Positions 17,836 to 27,114 of a stretch of DNA of 64,000 nt are shown piece after piece. Both the position numbers and the translations under genes were made by a program. Each line of letters opens with the position of its first letter. The stretch's first letter is position 1. The notes below the pieces were generated by a model. The model was not told the DNA's origin. It saw only the letters and a program-made list of their open reading frames with translations, and did no database searches. Source of the stretch: Planctomycetaceae bacterium (GTDB lineage: Bacteria; Planctomycetota; Planctomycetia; Pirellulales; Pirellulaceae); the NCBI GenBank assembly GCA_021298315.1, contig JAJTFC010000006.1, positions 1 through 64,000 on the forward strand. The letters are read 5' to 3'.

Positions 17836-18108
17836 GTCAAAACTCCTAAATCCCGTAAGACGCGGATCGATGTGCGCTCAATTCGAATGCACTGTACTCA
17901 GGCTGGTGACATTCGACCATGGCCCATTGAAAGCAACACTCCTCAGGACTTGAGCAAAAAAGTGGATTTCTAGAATTAAAGTAACTTTGGCATGCTAGTT
18001 GTATCCAAGGATCGGATATTCCGCGTCACGAGCTGTCCGCCTTGAGGGTAGTCCAGGGCACTCAAGCGGAGTTCTCAACGTCCTTTTTGAAAACAGGGGA
18101 TTTCGATC
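17836..18108. other. Divergent intergenic region
   Basis: The 273 bases between moaB (minus) and the next plus-strand gene hold no gene. The only supportable signal is AGGGGA a few bases before the ATG at 18109. Confidence 0.35.
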
Positions 18109-18846
18109 ATGGGAAATGCGATCCGCAAACCGTTAGCCTTTCTTCTCGCCAGCTTTGCGTTGCTCAATGTGGCTTGGGCCGGCAACCCTTGGGCAAGCGC
18201 CGTCGGGGAAGCTTATGCAGTCCAACACCGGGCCGAGGACATCGCCAATCGGATCAAGCGAACCGCTCCTCAAAGTTATTTGGCAGGCCATGCGATGGCA
18301 TTCGATCACTTGGCCTGCTCACTGGTCGAGCGTGTCAAATGCGGTGTCCCTTGCAATCAAGTCCAAGCTCTCTACGGGCAGCTCGAAGGAACCTGGAGCC
18401 AACTTCGTGTGGCCATCTACACCGATCCATGTCTGTGCTCGGATAGAACCCTTAAGTCCCTGGCCGACGGGATGGACACGCGTATGAAGAACCTATGCAG
18501 AGCTATTCAAAGGGTCGTCGAACGTGAGTTCCGATGCGCTCCGACAATCAGCTACCAAGTCCCACATGACTATGACCATGGCCATTCGGGTTACGGAGCC
18601 TCTAGTTTTGGAGCACCAGGTTTTTCGAACTCGAGTTCGTTGCAACTGCAGTTTCAATCCATCAACAGGATCCCCTATGGAGTCCCTCCCAATACGATCC
18701 ACTTTGGAGTTCCATCCTATTCCTATCGGGTCAGCCCTTACCAAAGCCGGCCGTATCCGAACCCAATCCCTTACGGACCGGGCTGGAACCAACCCTCCTG
18801 GCCCAACCACAGCTTCGGTGTCCCTGGATCTTGGCGGGCTTTCTAA
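18109..18846 (+). CDS. Unrecognised exported protein with Tyr/Pro/Gly-rich tail
   Basis: The family is not recognised. The 245-residue product has a clear Sec signal peptide (about 1-24, ending NVAWA-GNP). A helical Cys-containing domain follows (about 30-145; Cys in HLACSLVERVKCGVPC, TDPCLCS and LCRAI). The tail from about 150 is low in charge and rich in Tyr, Pro, Ser and Gly, with repeated YGVP, FGVP and PYGP motifs. The even number of clustered cysteines suggests disulfides outside the cytoplasm. It is monocistronic: a Shine-Dalgarno-like AGGGGA precedes the start, and a good terminator follows about 100 bases downstream. Confidence 0.75.
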   Translation: MGNAIRKPLAFLLASFALLNVAWAGNPWASAVGEAYAVQHRAEDIANRIKRTAPQSYLAGHAMAFDHLACSLVERVKCGVPCNQVQALYGQLEGTWSQLRVAIYTDPCLCSDRTLKSLADGMDTRMKNLCRAIQRVVEREFRCAPTISYQVPHDYDHGHSGYGASSFGAPGFSNSSSLQLQFQSINRIPYGVPPNTIHFGVPSYSYRVSPYQSRPYPNPIPYGPGWNQPSWPNHSFGVPGSWRAF

Positions 18847-18942
18847 AAGGTTTTGCTAGCACACTGCAACAACTCCAGAATCCCTCATGCGATGGGGGTG
18901 CTCTGACCGAAAAATCGATGTAGTCGGCAAGGTCTATCAAAG

Positions 18943-18970
18943 GGCCGGTGAACCAACACCGGCCTTTTTT
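18943..18970 (+). terminator. Intrinsic terminator
   Basis: GGCCGGTG and CACCGGCC form a perfect 8-bp stem around AACCAA, followed by six Ts (18965-18970). It ends the transcript of the exported Tyr/Pro-rich protein. Confidence 0.88.
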
Positions 18971-19016
18971 CGTCGAGGCTCAGAAGCAGTAGTCCAAAAA
19001 GTCCAAAGGCACTTCG

Positions 19017-20192
19017 ATGGGTCGATCATCCAAATCCCACGATACACTAGCTAAGCAGTTGGCACTTTTTGCGCTGATGGTAGGCTTGTGGACTTTGAAC
19101 CTCTTTCCGATTCAGCGTGCCGAGAGAGTTCTTACGGCAAGCGCGGTGGTATCGAATCCGAGGCTACCGAGTTTACAGCGAGTCTCTGAGCAGGAAAAAA
19201 TCCCAAGCGATTCGATCCGTTGGGTTCATTACCAGCGAGATCTCAGGCGAACTTCGAGACACACCCAGAGCAATGGATTGCAACACATCCAACTTCGACT
19301 CGGTATCCATTCGAACGCCTCACACGAAAAGATTCAAAAAGAACTCCAGCGGCTCACCCAGCCAACGGTTGAATCGGATGGACAAAGCAGTGATCTAAGT
19401 CAACTCAGAGCCGAAAGGTGGCGGTTAAAAACGATCGAGCATCAGATGTCTCGATTTGAATTGGATCGCGAGCAAGAGAGACAATCTCTTGAGATTCAAC
19501 CGCTGGAGGATCAGCTCGTGGATCAATCCTCCGATCAGGAGCAAAGAACGACCCGCGCCCAAGGGGTCGTTTACCGCAAACTGAATTCCGAATCTGCAAG
19601 CAACTCAGCCACAGATTCGTCCGAGTCACCGAGCAATCAAAAGACTTGGGAATCACTCCTTAATGATTTCGATCGATGCGCAAAGCAGATCGAACGGATC
19701 GAAAATCAAATGCGGATCTCTCAGGTTCAAGCGTCTGGGACGATTGAAATCACCGGCTCACCGCATCTAGGTGTGCTCAGTACCCGTGCATCGATTCGGC
19801 ATAGCTTGTGCGTTCTAGCCTTTACGCTCCTTAGCTGCGTGGGACTATTTGTGTACTTAAGAGATCCATCGCCAAAGCGGTCGGTAAGCAAGGAGAGAAA
19901 CTCGATGCTTAAAGCTTTGGATGAACTGGGGATCCAAAACTTCGGCACCATCGCCGTAGCCTGCAACCGATCTGGAACCGACTTTGTCCCGAGAGCCGAA
20001 ACTGGCGTAGCTTCAGAATCCGATCGCATGCGTTGCGCAAGACGCATTGAGTTTGCTCGCAGAATTGTCGATGGACTCTTGGTCCTGTGGGTCGCATGTT
20101 TTGCAATCCGATTCCTCTCCGATTCGAATTGGAGAGAGTTGCTCTTTAGTGCTCCCCTGTCTGCATTTTCAAGCTTGGTTTTCGGAATCTGA
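19017..20192 (+). CDS. Unrecognised membrane protein with periplasmic coiled coil
   Basis: The family is not recognised. The 391-residue product has one N-terminal membrane segment (about 13-30, LALFALMVGLWTLNLF) and a long polar, Gln/Glu/Ser-rich region with coiled-coil character (about 100-240). A second membrane segment lies at about 263-282 (LCVLAFTLLSCVGLFVYL). A third hydrophobic stretch is near the C-terminus (IVDGLLVLWVACFAIRF). Two membrane anchors flanking a periplasmic coiled coil recall Wzz-type polysaccharide chain-length regulators, but no diagnostic motif is seen. The gene lies between a terminator and a promoter, so it is probably transcribed alone. Confidence 0.65.
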   Translation: MGRSSKSHDTLAKQLALFALMVGLWTLNLFPIQRAERVLTASAVVSNPRLPSLQRVSEQEKIPSDSIRWVHYQRDLRRTSRHTQSNGLQHIQLRLGIHSNASHEKIQKELQRLTQPTVESDGQSSDLSQLRAERWRLKTIEHQMSRFELDREQERQSLEIQPLEDQLVDQSSDQEQRTTRAQGVVYRKLNSESASNSATDSSESPSNQKTWESLLNDFDRCAKQIERIENQMRISQVQASGTIEITGSPHLGVLSTRASIRHSLCVLAFTLLSCVGLFVYLRDPSPKRSVSKERNSMLKALDELGIQNFGTIAVACNRSGTDFVPRAETGVASESDRMRCARRIEFARRIVDGLLVLWVACFAIRFLSDSNWRELLFSAPLSAFSSLVFGI

Positions 20193-20261
20193 TGGTTTGA
20201 AGCGAGTGAACCTCAGGGCTAAAGTGCATTTTCGCCCCACTGTGACAGAATTGTGAAAAAG

Positions 20262-20290
20262 TTGACCCCGCTAGCGGGCTAAGCTATACT
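20262..20290 (+). promoter_or_regulatory. Sigma70-type promoter
   Basis: The -35 hexamer TTGACC (20262-20267) and -10 hexamer TATACT (20285-20290) are separated by exactly 17 bases. Transcription would begin near 20297, giving a leader of about 107 bases before the ATG at 20404. It probably drives the run of genes from 20404 to 29703. Confidence 0.7.
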
Positions 20291-20403
20291 GAGGGATCCC
20301 GGAAGTTCCTTTTTTCACAAGAATTTCGGGGCTTCCCTCCCCCAACGCAACCTTGGTTTGTATCCAAATCCAAGTTCTTCACGATCACCGCAGACCTATC
20401 TCT

Positions 20404-23400
20404 ATGCGATCCATCAAATACCTAGCCCTCGGACTCGGTTCACTACTTGCCAACAATGCACTGAGTCTAAGTCTTCTGGCCGCAGATCCTGCGACGACTC
20501 CAACTTGGTCGAAAGATGTTTTGCCGATCCTGCGGGCCAACTGCTATGCCTGCCACCAAACATCCAAAACCCAAGGTGGTTATCTGATGACCAGTTTCGA
20601 TGGCCTCCTCAAAGGTGGCGAATCGGGAACTGCGGCCGTTGTTCCAGGCAAACCCGATGAGAGCAATCTGGTGCGTGAAATCACCCCGGTCGATGGCAAG
20701 TCGGAAATGCCAAAGAACCTCGCGCCGCTGAAACCTTCGGAAATTGAAATCATCCGCAAATGGATCGCTGCCGGGGCCGTCCAAGACATCGTCGATTCCG
20801 GCCCACGTTTTACCAATGAGAAACCCCCGGTCTACTCTCGACCGCCAGCGATCATCTCGATGGACTTCTCCCCAGATGGCTCGCAACTTGCCCTCAATGG
20901 TTTTTATGAAACGCTGGTCCTTGGTACTCAAGACTGGAAACTCAAGCACAGGCTCATCGGTCAGAGTCCTCGCATCGAGTCGGTTCGCTTCTCGCCGGAC
21001 AATAAGTGGTTGGCTGTCGCTGCCGGTGAACCAGGCGTGGCTGGTGAACTGCAGCTTTGGAACAACGAAAACAAACAATTGCACCGAAGTACGCTCTTGG
21101 GGGGCGATACCCTCTTTGGTCTGTCCTGGACCAACGACTCGGCGCTGCTTGCCCTAGGTATGACCGATAACTCGATTCGAGCTTTCGACCTCGAAGGAAA
21201 CCAAAAACTCTACCAGCGCGCACACGAAGACTGGCCCCGCTCGACGGTCTTTACCGTCGATGGCAAGCATCTGATCTCCGGTGCTCGCGACATGACCGTC
21301 AAGCTTACGGAAGTCGAAACCGAACGATTCATCGACAACGTCACCTCGATTACTCCAGGGGCTCTTCGAGGGGGTGTCCAAGCTCTTGCGGCTCATCCCC
21401 AGCGTGACGAGATTCTCGTCGGAGGTTCCGATGGGACGCCTAAGATCTATCGCGTGTTTCGACAAACCGCCCGTGTCATCGGCGACGATGCGAACCTAAT
21501 TCGACAACTCGATCCGATGCCTGGACGCATCTTCTCGGTGGCCATCAGTCCCGATGGAAAGTACCTTGCGGCAGCCTCGACAATCGACAATCAAAGTCTT
21601 GTCAAAGTTTGGTCTTACGATGTCGATGGAAAAATGCCTCCGGAGATCAAGGCCATTCAAGCCAAGCGTGCCCCTCAACGAAAGCCCGAAGAAAGAAAGA
21701 AGCTCCAAGAGTACATTACCGAGCAACCCCAAGTCCTGGGGACTTTTCCAATTCCAAATGCTGCCGTGTATTCCTTGGCAATCGATCCCCAAGGACGCAT
21801 CGCTGCGGGTGCATCCGACGGTCATGTGCGAGTTTGGAATATTGCCGACTCTCAATTGATCGCCGATTTGGATGTGACCCCTGCAGGTTCGGCAACCTCG
21901 ATCCAAGACAGTTCGATCGCCTCGCTCCGCATCGAACGACTCAAAACGATTGCCGATGCGCACTCGTCGGAGCGAACCTCCCCGGCTCCGAAAGCCGAAG
22001 GCGAACTTGCCCACCAACCGATTCCGCTCGATAAGATCGCGTCGATCTCGGTTGATCCTGCAAATATGGACTTTGGTGCTTGGAACGACTCGGCTCAGAT
22101 CGTCGTTATGGCCCAACTGACCACAGGTGAATTGGTCGATGCGACCAGTCAAGCAACCTTCGCTGCCGACAACGACTCGGTCTGGCTCTCGCAACGAGGT
22201 TGGGTGCAGTCGGTCCGTGCTGGCGATGCCAAGATCAACGTCGCGCTGGGCAATCATCAACAATCGATCGGCGTACACTCGACGATTCCAGCAAGCTTCG
22301 ATGTCGACTTTATTCGCGATGTCAATCCAGCCCTATCTCGCTTGGGTTGTAACTCAGGAACTTGCCACGGCGCACAAGCAGGAAAGAACGGATTTAAGCT
22401 TTCGTTGCGTGGATACGATCCGAGTTACGATGTTCGGAGCCTCAGCGATGACTTGGCTGGACGCCGTATCAACCCGACCTCACCGATCGATTCGATGATG
22501 CTCACCAAGCCGCTTGGGATCGTCCCGCACGTCGGTGGTAAACTGATTGAACCAGGCGATAACCATGCATTGGTGCTCAGGCAATGGATCGCCGGCGGAG
22601 CCAAACTCAATATGGGTACACCACGGGTCACGGGGATCCAAGTCACCCCGAACAATCCGGTGATACCCATGCCAGGGGGCATCCAACAACTCCGGGTTGT
22701 GGCAACCTATGCCGATGGCAAGACGCGCGATGTGACCCGAGAAGCATTCCTTGAGTCGGGCAATGCCGAAGTCGGTGCAGTCCTCGAAGGTGCTCGCGTA
22801 CAAGCTTTGCGACGGGGCGAAGTCCCTGTGTTGGCACGCTTCGAAGGTGCCTATGCAGCCACCACACTGACGGTCATGGGTAATCGCGAAGGCTACCAAC
22901 CGTTTCAAATAGCCACCCAAAACCCCATCGATCGTTTCGTCGCTGCCAAATGGGATCGACTTAAGATTCAGCCTTCGGGCCTATGCGATGACGCAGACTT
23001 CCTCAGACGCGTGACGCTCGATTTGACCGGAGTACCTCCGACGCCTGAAGCGGTTCGAGCGTTCCTTGCCGATACCACCGAGAGCCGTGTCAAGCGAGAG
23101 CGGATCGTTGATGAGCTCATAAGTAGCGACGCGTTTGTCGATCATTGGACCAACAAGTGGTCGGATCTGTTGCAGGTCAACTCGAAGTTCCTCGGCAAAG
23201 AAGGTGCATCGAAATTCAAAGACTGGATCCGAAATAGTTTTGCGACCAACAAACCCTACGACAAATTTGTCTACGAGATCCTCACTGCATCGGGCTCGAA
23301 CCGCGAGAATCCTGCAGCCTCCTACTACAAGATCCTGCGGACACCCGAAGAGGCCGTCGAGAATTCAACCCACCTGTTCTTGGCCGTACGGTTCAACTGC

Positions 23401-25539
23401 AACAAATGCCACGACCACCCCTTTGAGCGCTGGACCCAAGACCAATACTATGAAACGGCTGCTTATTTCGCCCAAGTCGGCTTGAAGAAAGACGAAGCCT
23501 CTGGAAACAACACCATCGGAGGCACAGCCGTCGAAGGTGCAAAGCCATTGTGGGAAGAAGTCTTCGACAAAAAAGACGGCGAAGTCAAGCACCAAAAGAC
23601 GCAACAAGCCATTGCACCGAAGTTCCCGTTTGTCTCTAACCACCAGTTGCCTGAGAACCCCTCTCGACGCACCCAGTTTGCTTCATGGGTAACGAGCAAA
23701 GAGAACCCTTACTTTGCCAAGAGCTTCGTCAACCGCATGTGGGGATACATGCTCGGCAAAGGGCTTATTGAGCCCATCGATGATATCCGGGCTGGAAACC
23801 CACCGAGCATCCCCGAACTGCTTGCTTATTTGGAAAAAGATTTCATCGATCATAACTTTGATATCCGGCATGTGGTTCGAACGATTTGCAAGTCGGATGT
23901 GTACCAGTTGTCGATCGAAACCAACAAGTACAACGTCGATGATGATCGCAACTACTCGCATGCGATGCCAAGGCGATTGCCTGCCGAAGTCCTCTTCGAT
24001 TCGATTCACCAAGTCACTGGTGCGGTATCGAAGATCCCAGGCTTGCCCCCTGGAACCCGCGCCGCTGCGCTGGCCGATGCCGATGCGGGTCTTCCCGATG
24101 GCTTCCTGAACAACCTAGGCCGTCCACCTCGCGAAAGCGCCTGCGAATGCGAACGATCCAATGAACTTAGGCTCGGCTCGGTGATGGCTCTTGTCAGCGG
24201 CCCTACCCTCGGTGGCGCGATCGCCGATCCTGAAAATGCGATTCGAAAACTGGTGGAATCCAATGCCGATGATACTGCTTTGATCGATGAAATTTTCGTG
24301 CGTGTGCTCAATCGGCACGCAAGTGCCCAAGAGATCCAAGCAGCCTTGTCGACCATGACTCTGGTGCAAAAAGACCACGAACAACTCATGGGACTTCTTG
24401 CCCAACGTGAGGCTTGGTGGGTTGAGGAAAAACCCAAGCGACAAGCAGCTTTGGATGCCGAGCGAGAGTCGACCAAGATGGCACTTGAAGCCCGCAAGGA
24501 GCAAATTCGACCCGAGCGCGAAGCAGCAGAAAAAGCACGTTTGGAAAGGCTTGCTGCAGCCCAGGCTGCCGTGCAAGGCTTTGAGTCAAGCCTCGATAAC
24601 AAACTCCAAGAGTTCATCGATGCAAGACGCAATGGGGCAACCTGGCAAACCCTGGCTGCTTCGAAAGCCGAAGCGACCACGGGAGCTAGCCTTACTCCAC
24701 TGTCTGACCGCTCGATCCGAGCTGCAGGTGGAGCGAATAAAGGGCTCTATACGATCGACACAGTCGCAACCAACGGAGCGATCACCGCAGTAAGGCTCGA
24801 AGCGCTCACGGCTCCCGATCTGCCTTCCCAAGGCCCCGGCTTACCGCCCAACGGCAACTTTGTTGTCACCGAGCTTGAGCTCTTTGTCGGAATGCCCGAA
24901 AAACCCGCTGAGATGCGCAAGATCAAACTCGTCAAAGGAGTCACCGACTTTGATCAACAAGGGTTCTCTGCCGCCGGTGCGATCGACGGCAAGAACAATG
25001 ATCAAGGTGGATGGGCAATCGCCAATGCAACAGGTGTCGAGCATTGGGCTGTATTCGCTCTGGAAGCTCCTCTGACACTCCAAAAAGGGGAGGTGCTCCA
25101 ATGGCGAATCCATCAAAACCATGACGCTACCGATCACCGCCTCGGTCGCTTCCGCTTGAGTGTCGGGCAACATGAAGGAGAACTTGCTCTGGGACTGCCT
25201 GAATCCTTCCGAGCCATCAGCTCGATTCCCCGTGCAGCTTGGACCCCGGATTTGGTCAAGGACGGTATGAACTATCTGAAACTCTCTTCGGCGGAGCTCA
25301 AGGGATTGCAGGCCAATGTCCAAAAGGAAAGCCAACCGCTACCCGAGGACGAGCAAGTCATTGTTTTGGCCAAACGCATCGAACGATTGAGCACTCCACT
25401 TCCGGAAGATTCTAGATTGCTCCGACTGCGGGCCGATGCTAAAGAGAGCGAAGGTCAGCTGGGCAATGCCCGACTGACATCGGCTCAGGATTTGGTCTGG
25501 GCGTTGATCAACAGCCCGGCATTTTTGTTCAACCACTAA
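20404..25539 (+). CDS. Planctomycete cytochrome-like DUF1549/DUF1553 protein with WD40 repeats
   Basis: The 1711-residue protein starts at [15 protein letters not shown], a signal peptide ending near LLAADP; the earlier in-frame ATG at 20353 adds unlikely residues. In order it has a PSCyt1-type heme motif (CYACH, about 47-51), a WD40 propeller (about 155-510), and a Big-like region. A second Cys motif follows (CNSGTCHG, near 648-655), then DUF1549 from about 840 with [10 protein letters not shown], and DUF1553 from about 1080 onward. DUF1553 is interrupted by an Ala/Glu/Arg coiled coil (about 1345-1400) and a lectin-like insert. These proteins are specific to planctomycetes and relatives and are thought to act outside the cytoplasm; their reaction is unknown. 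The DUF1501 partner follows directly. Confidence 0.88.
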   Translation: MRSIKYLALGLGSLLANNALSLSLLAADPATTPTWSKDVLPILRANCYACHQTSKTQGGYLMTSFDGLLKGGESGTAAVVPGKPDESNLVREITPVDGKSEMPKNLAPLKPSEIEIIRKWIAAGAVQDIVDSGPRFTNEKPPVYSRPPAIISMDFSPDGSQLALNGFYETLVLGTQDWKLKHRLIGQSPRIESVRFSPDNKWLAVAAGEPGVAGELQLWNNENKQLHRSTLLGGDTLFGLSWTNDSALLALGMTDNSIRAFDLEGNQKLYQRAHEDWPRSTVFTVDGKHLISGARDMTVKLTEVETERFIDNVTSITPGALRGGVQALAAHPQRDEILVGGSDGTPKIYRVFRQTARVIGDDANLIRQLDPMPGRIFSVAISPDGKYLAAASTIDNQSLVKVWSYDVDGKMPPEIKAIQAKRAPQRKPEERKKLQEYITEQPQVLGTFPIPNAAVYSLAIDPQGRIAAGASDGHVRVWNIADSQLIADLDVTPAGSATSIQDSSIASLRIERLKTIADAHSSERTSPAPKAEGELAHQPIPLDKIASISVDPANMDFGAWNDSAQIVVMAQLTTGELVDATSQATFAADNDSVWLSQRGWVQSVRAGDAKINVALGNHQQSIGVHSTIPASFDVDFIRDVNPALSRLGCNSGTCHGAQAGKNGFKLSLRGYDPSYDVRSLSDDLAGRRINPTSPIDSMMLTKPLGIVPHVGGKLIEPGDNHALVLRQWIAGGAKLNMGTPRVTGIQVTPNNPVIPMPGGIQQLRVVATYADGKTRDVTREAFLESGNAEVGAVLEGARVQALRRGEVPVLARFEGAYAATTLTVMGNREGYQPFQIATQNPIDRFVAAKWDRLKIQPSGLCDDADFLRRVTLDLTGVPPTPEAVRAFLADTTESRVKRERIVDELISSDAFVDHWTNKWSDLLQVNSKFLGKEGASKFKDWIRNSFATNKPYDKFVYEILTASGSNRENPAASYYKILRTPEEAVENSTHLFLAVRFNCNKCHDHPFERWTQDQYYETAAYFAQVGLKKDEASGNNTIGGTAVEGAKPLWEEVFDKKDGEVKHQKTQQAIAPKFPFVSNHQLPENPSRRTQFASWVTSKENPYFAKSFVNRMWGYMLGKGLIEPIDDIRAGNPPSIPELLAYLEKDFIDHNFDIRHVVRTICKSDVYQLSIETNKYNVDDDRNYSHAMPRRLPAEVLFDSIHQVTGAVSKIPGLPPGTRAAALADADAGLPDGFLNNLGRPPRESACECERSNELRLGSVMALVSGPTLGGAIADPENAIRKLVESNADDTALIDEIFVRVLNRHASAQEIQAALSTMTLVQKDHEQLMGLLAQREAWWVEEKPKRQAALDAERESTKMALEARKEQIRPEREAAEKARLERLAAAQAAVQGFESSLDNKLQEFIDARRNGATWQTLAASKAEATTGASLTPLSDRSIRAAGGANKGLYTIDTVATNGAITAVRLEALTAPDLPSQGPGLPPNGNFVVTELELFVGMPEKPAEMRKIKLVKGVTDFDQQGFSAAGAIDGKNNDQGGWAIANATGVEHWAVFALEAPLTLQKGEVLQWRIHQNHDATDHRLGRFRLSVGQHEGELALGLPESFRAISSIPRAAWTPDLVKDGMNYLKLSSAELKGLQANVQKESQPLPEDEQVIVLAKRIERLSTPLPEDSRLLRLRADAKESEGQLGNARLTSAQDLVWALINSPAFLFNH

Positions 25540-25603
25540 AGTTATAGATCGTTAAAATTCACCAAGTAAATTCTTAGGCCATCCACTTATAAGGCACTTG
25601 ATC

Positions 25604-27070
25604 ATGTTGCGATTGCTCGGTTCAGCGGGAAAAGATTTGTGTGATTCGAGCTTGGGCTTCACCCGTCGAGACGTACTTCGCGTCGGCGGTTCTGGGCTCT
25701 TTGGCCTGTCGCTTGCAAACCTACTGAAACTCCAGTCGGTACATGCGGCTAGTTCGGAAGGTTCGCCAGGCTGGAACAAAGCCAAACGGATGATTTTGGT
25801 CTACCTCCAAGGAGGCCCCTCTCACTTGGATCTTTGGGATCCAAAGGAAAATGTACCCGACAAGGTAAAGAGTGTTTTCAAGCCGATTGCCACCAAGATC
25901 CCAGGAACGTTCTATACCGAGAATCTACCTAAGCTTGCTCAAGTCAACGACAAGTTCACGATGATTCGCTCGATGAGCTACACACCCAACGGCCTGTTCA
26001 ATCACACCGCTGCGATCTACCAGATGATGACCGGTTATACGACCGACAAGGTCAGTGCATCGGGACAACTCGAACCACCGAGCCCCAAGGATTTCCCGAA
26101 TTTTGGATCGAACATCATCCGATTGCGTCCAGCCGATGAACCGATGCTTCCGTTTGTGATGCTACCTCGACCCTTGCAAGAGTCCAACGTCGTAGGCAAA
26201 GGTGGTGCAGCAGGCTTTCTAGGCAAGGAGTACGATCCTTACACCTTGTATCCCGAAGGTGACGATTTGGACATGAACAAGATGGATCGGATCAACATCA
26301 GCGACTTGCAACTGAGACCCGAGGTCTTCTCGGTTCGATTGCAACGCCGAGCCGCATTGAGGGATTTGATCAACAAGCAGATGCCAACGATCAATGCAGC
26401 CGTAGAGAAGCAGCAACTCGACGAGTACTTTAGCCAAGCTCTTTCGTTGGTTGTTTCTGGTAAAGCAAGAGAAGCCTTTGATCTGAGCCAAGAGTCCGAA
26501 GTTCTCAAAGATGCTTATGGACGCAATACGTTTGGACAAAGCTGTTTGCTGGCTCGACGACTCATCGAAGCCGGCACGCGAGTCGTCGAAGTGGTGTGGC
26601 CCAAGGTTGCAAACAGCGACAACCACTCGTGGGACCATCACGTCGATCTTTCCAAGCGAATGAAGAACCAATCCGCTCCGATGCTCGATGCGGGTCTGTC
26701 GACCCTCGTCGAAGACCTCGATCAACGTGGGCTTCTCGAAGACACCTTGCTGGTGGCCGTCGGTGAGTTTGGACGATCGCCAGAGCGAGGCGTAAGCACC
26801 AGCGGTAATGGCAATAGCGACGACGGACGCGACCACTGGCCCTACTGCTACACCTCGGTCATCGCCGGAGCAGGGATTAAGCGAGGTTATGTGCACGGCA
26901 AGAGTGACAAAACGGCTAGCGCTCCGATCGAATCTCCAGTGCATCCTGCGCAACTGCTTGCAACAATCTATCACGCCTTTGGTATCGAACCTGAAACGAT
27001 CGTTTACAACCACCTCAACCAACCGCGTGAATTGGTTAAGGCACAAGCGGTCACGGAGCTGTTTTCCTAA
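25604..27070 (+). CDS. DUF1501 protein with Tat leader
   Basis: The product of about 488 residues belongs to DUF1501, a sulfatase/alkaline-phosphatase-like fold nearly always found beside DUF1549/DUF1553 genes. Its N-terminus carries a twin-arginine motif ([16 protein letters not shown]). Family landmarks are [40 protein letters not shown] and GEFGRSPE. The start at 25604 has AAGG nine bases upstream; TTG at 25598 is also in frame. It begins 64 bases after the DUF1549/DUF1553 gene and precedes the heme-binding propeller gene, so the three are likely one operon working on the same unknown extracytoplasmic substrate. Confidence 0.9.
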   Translation: MLRLLGSAGKDLCDSSLGFTRRDVLRVGGSGLFGLSLANLLKLQSVHAASSEGSPGWNKAKRMILVYLQGGPSHLDLWDPKENVPDKVKSVFKPIATKIPGTFYTENLPKLAQVNDKFTMIRSMSYTPNGLFNHTAAIYQMMTGYTTDKVSASGQLEPPSPKDFPNFGSNIIRLRPADEPMLPFVMLPRPLQESNVVGKGGAAGFLGKEYDPYTLYPEGDDLDMNKMDRINISDLQLRPEVFSVRLQRRAALRDLINKQMPTINAAVEKQQLDEYFSQALSLVVSGKAREAFDLSQESEVLKDAYGRNTFGQSCLLARRLIEAGTRVVEVVWPKVANSDNHSWDHHVDLSKRMKNQSAPMLDAGLSTLVEDLDQRGLLEDTLLVAVGEFGRSPERGVSTSGNGNSDDGRDHWPYCYTSVIAGAGIKRGYVHGKSDKTASAPIESPVHPAQLLATIYHAFGIEPETIVYNHLNQPRELVKAQAVTELFS

Positions 27071-27114
27071 CGGCTTTCTATTTTGCTCCTTTGTAAAAGT
27101 TATCGAAGCGTTCC

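Noticed and set aside
21496-22278. Minus-strand open frame of 260 codons inside the DUF1549/DUF1553 gene
   Set aside because: No family pattern; the plus-strand WD40 reading is continuous and well supported.
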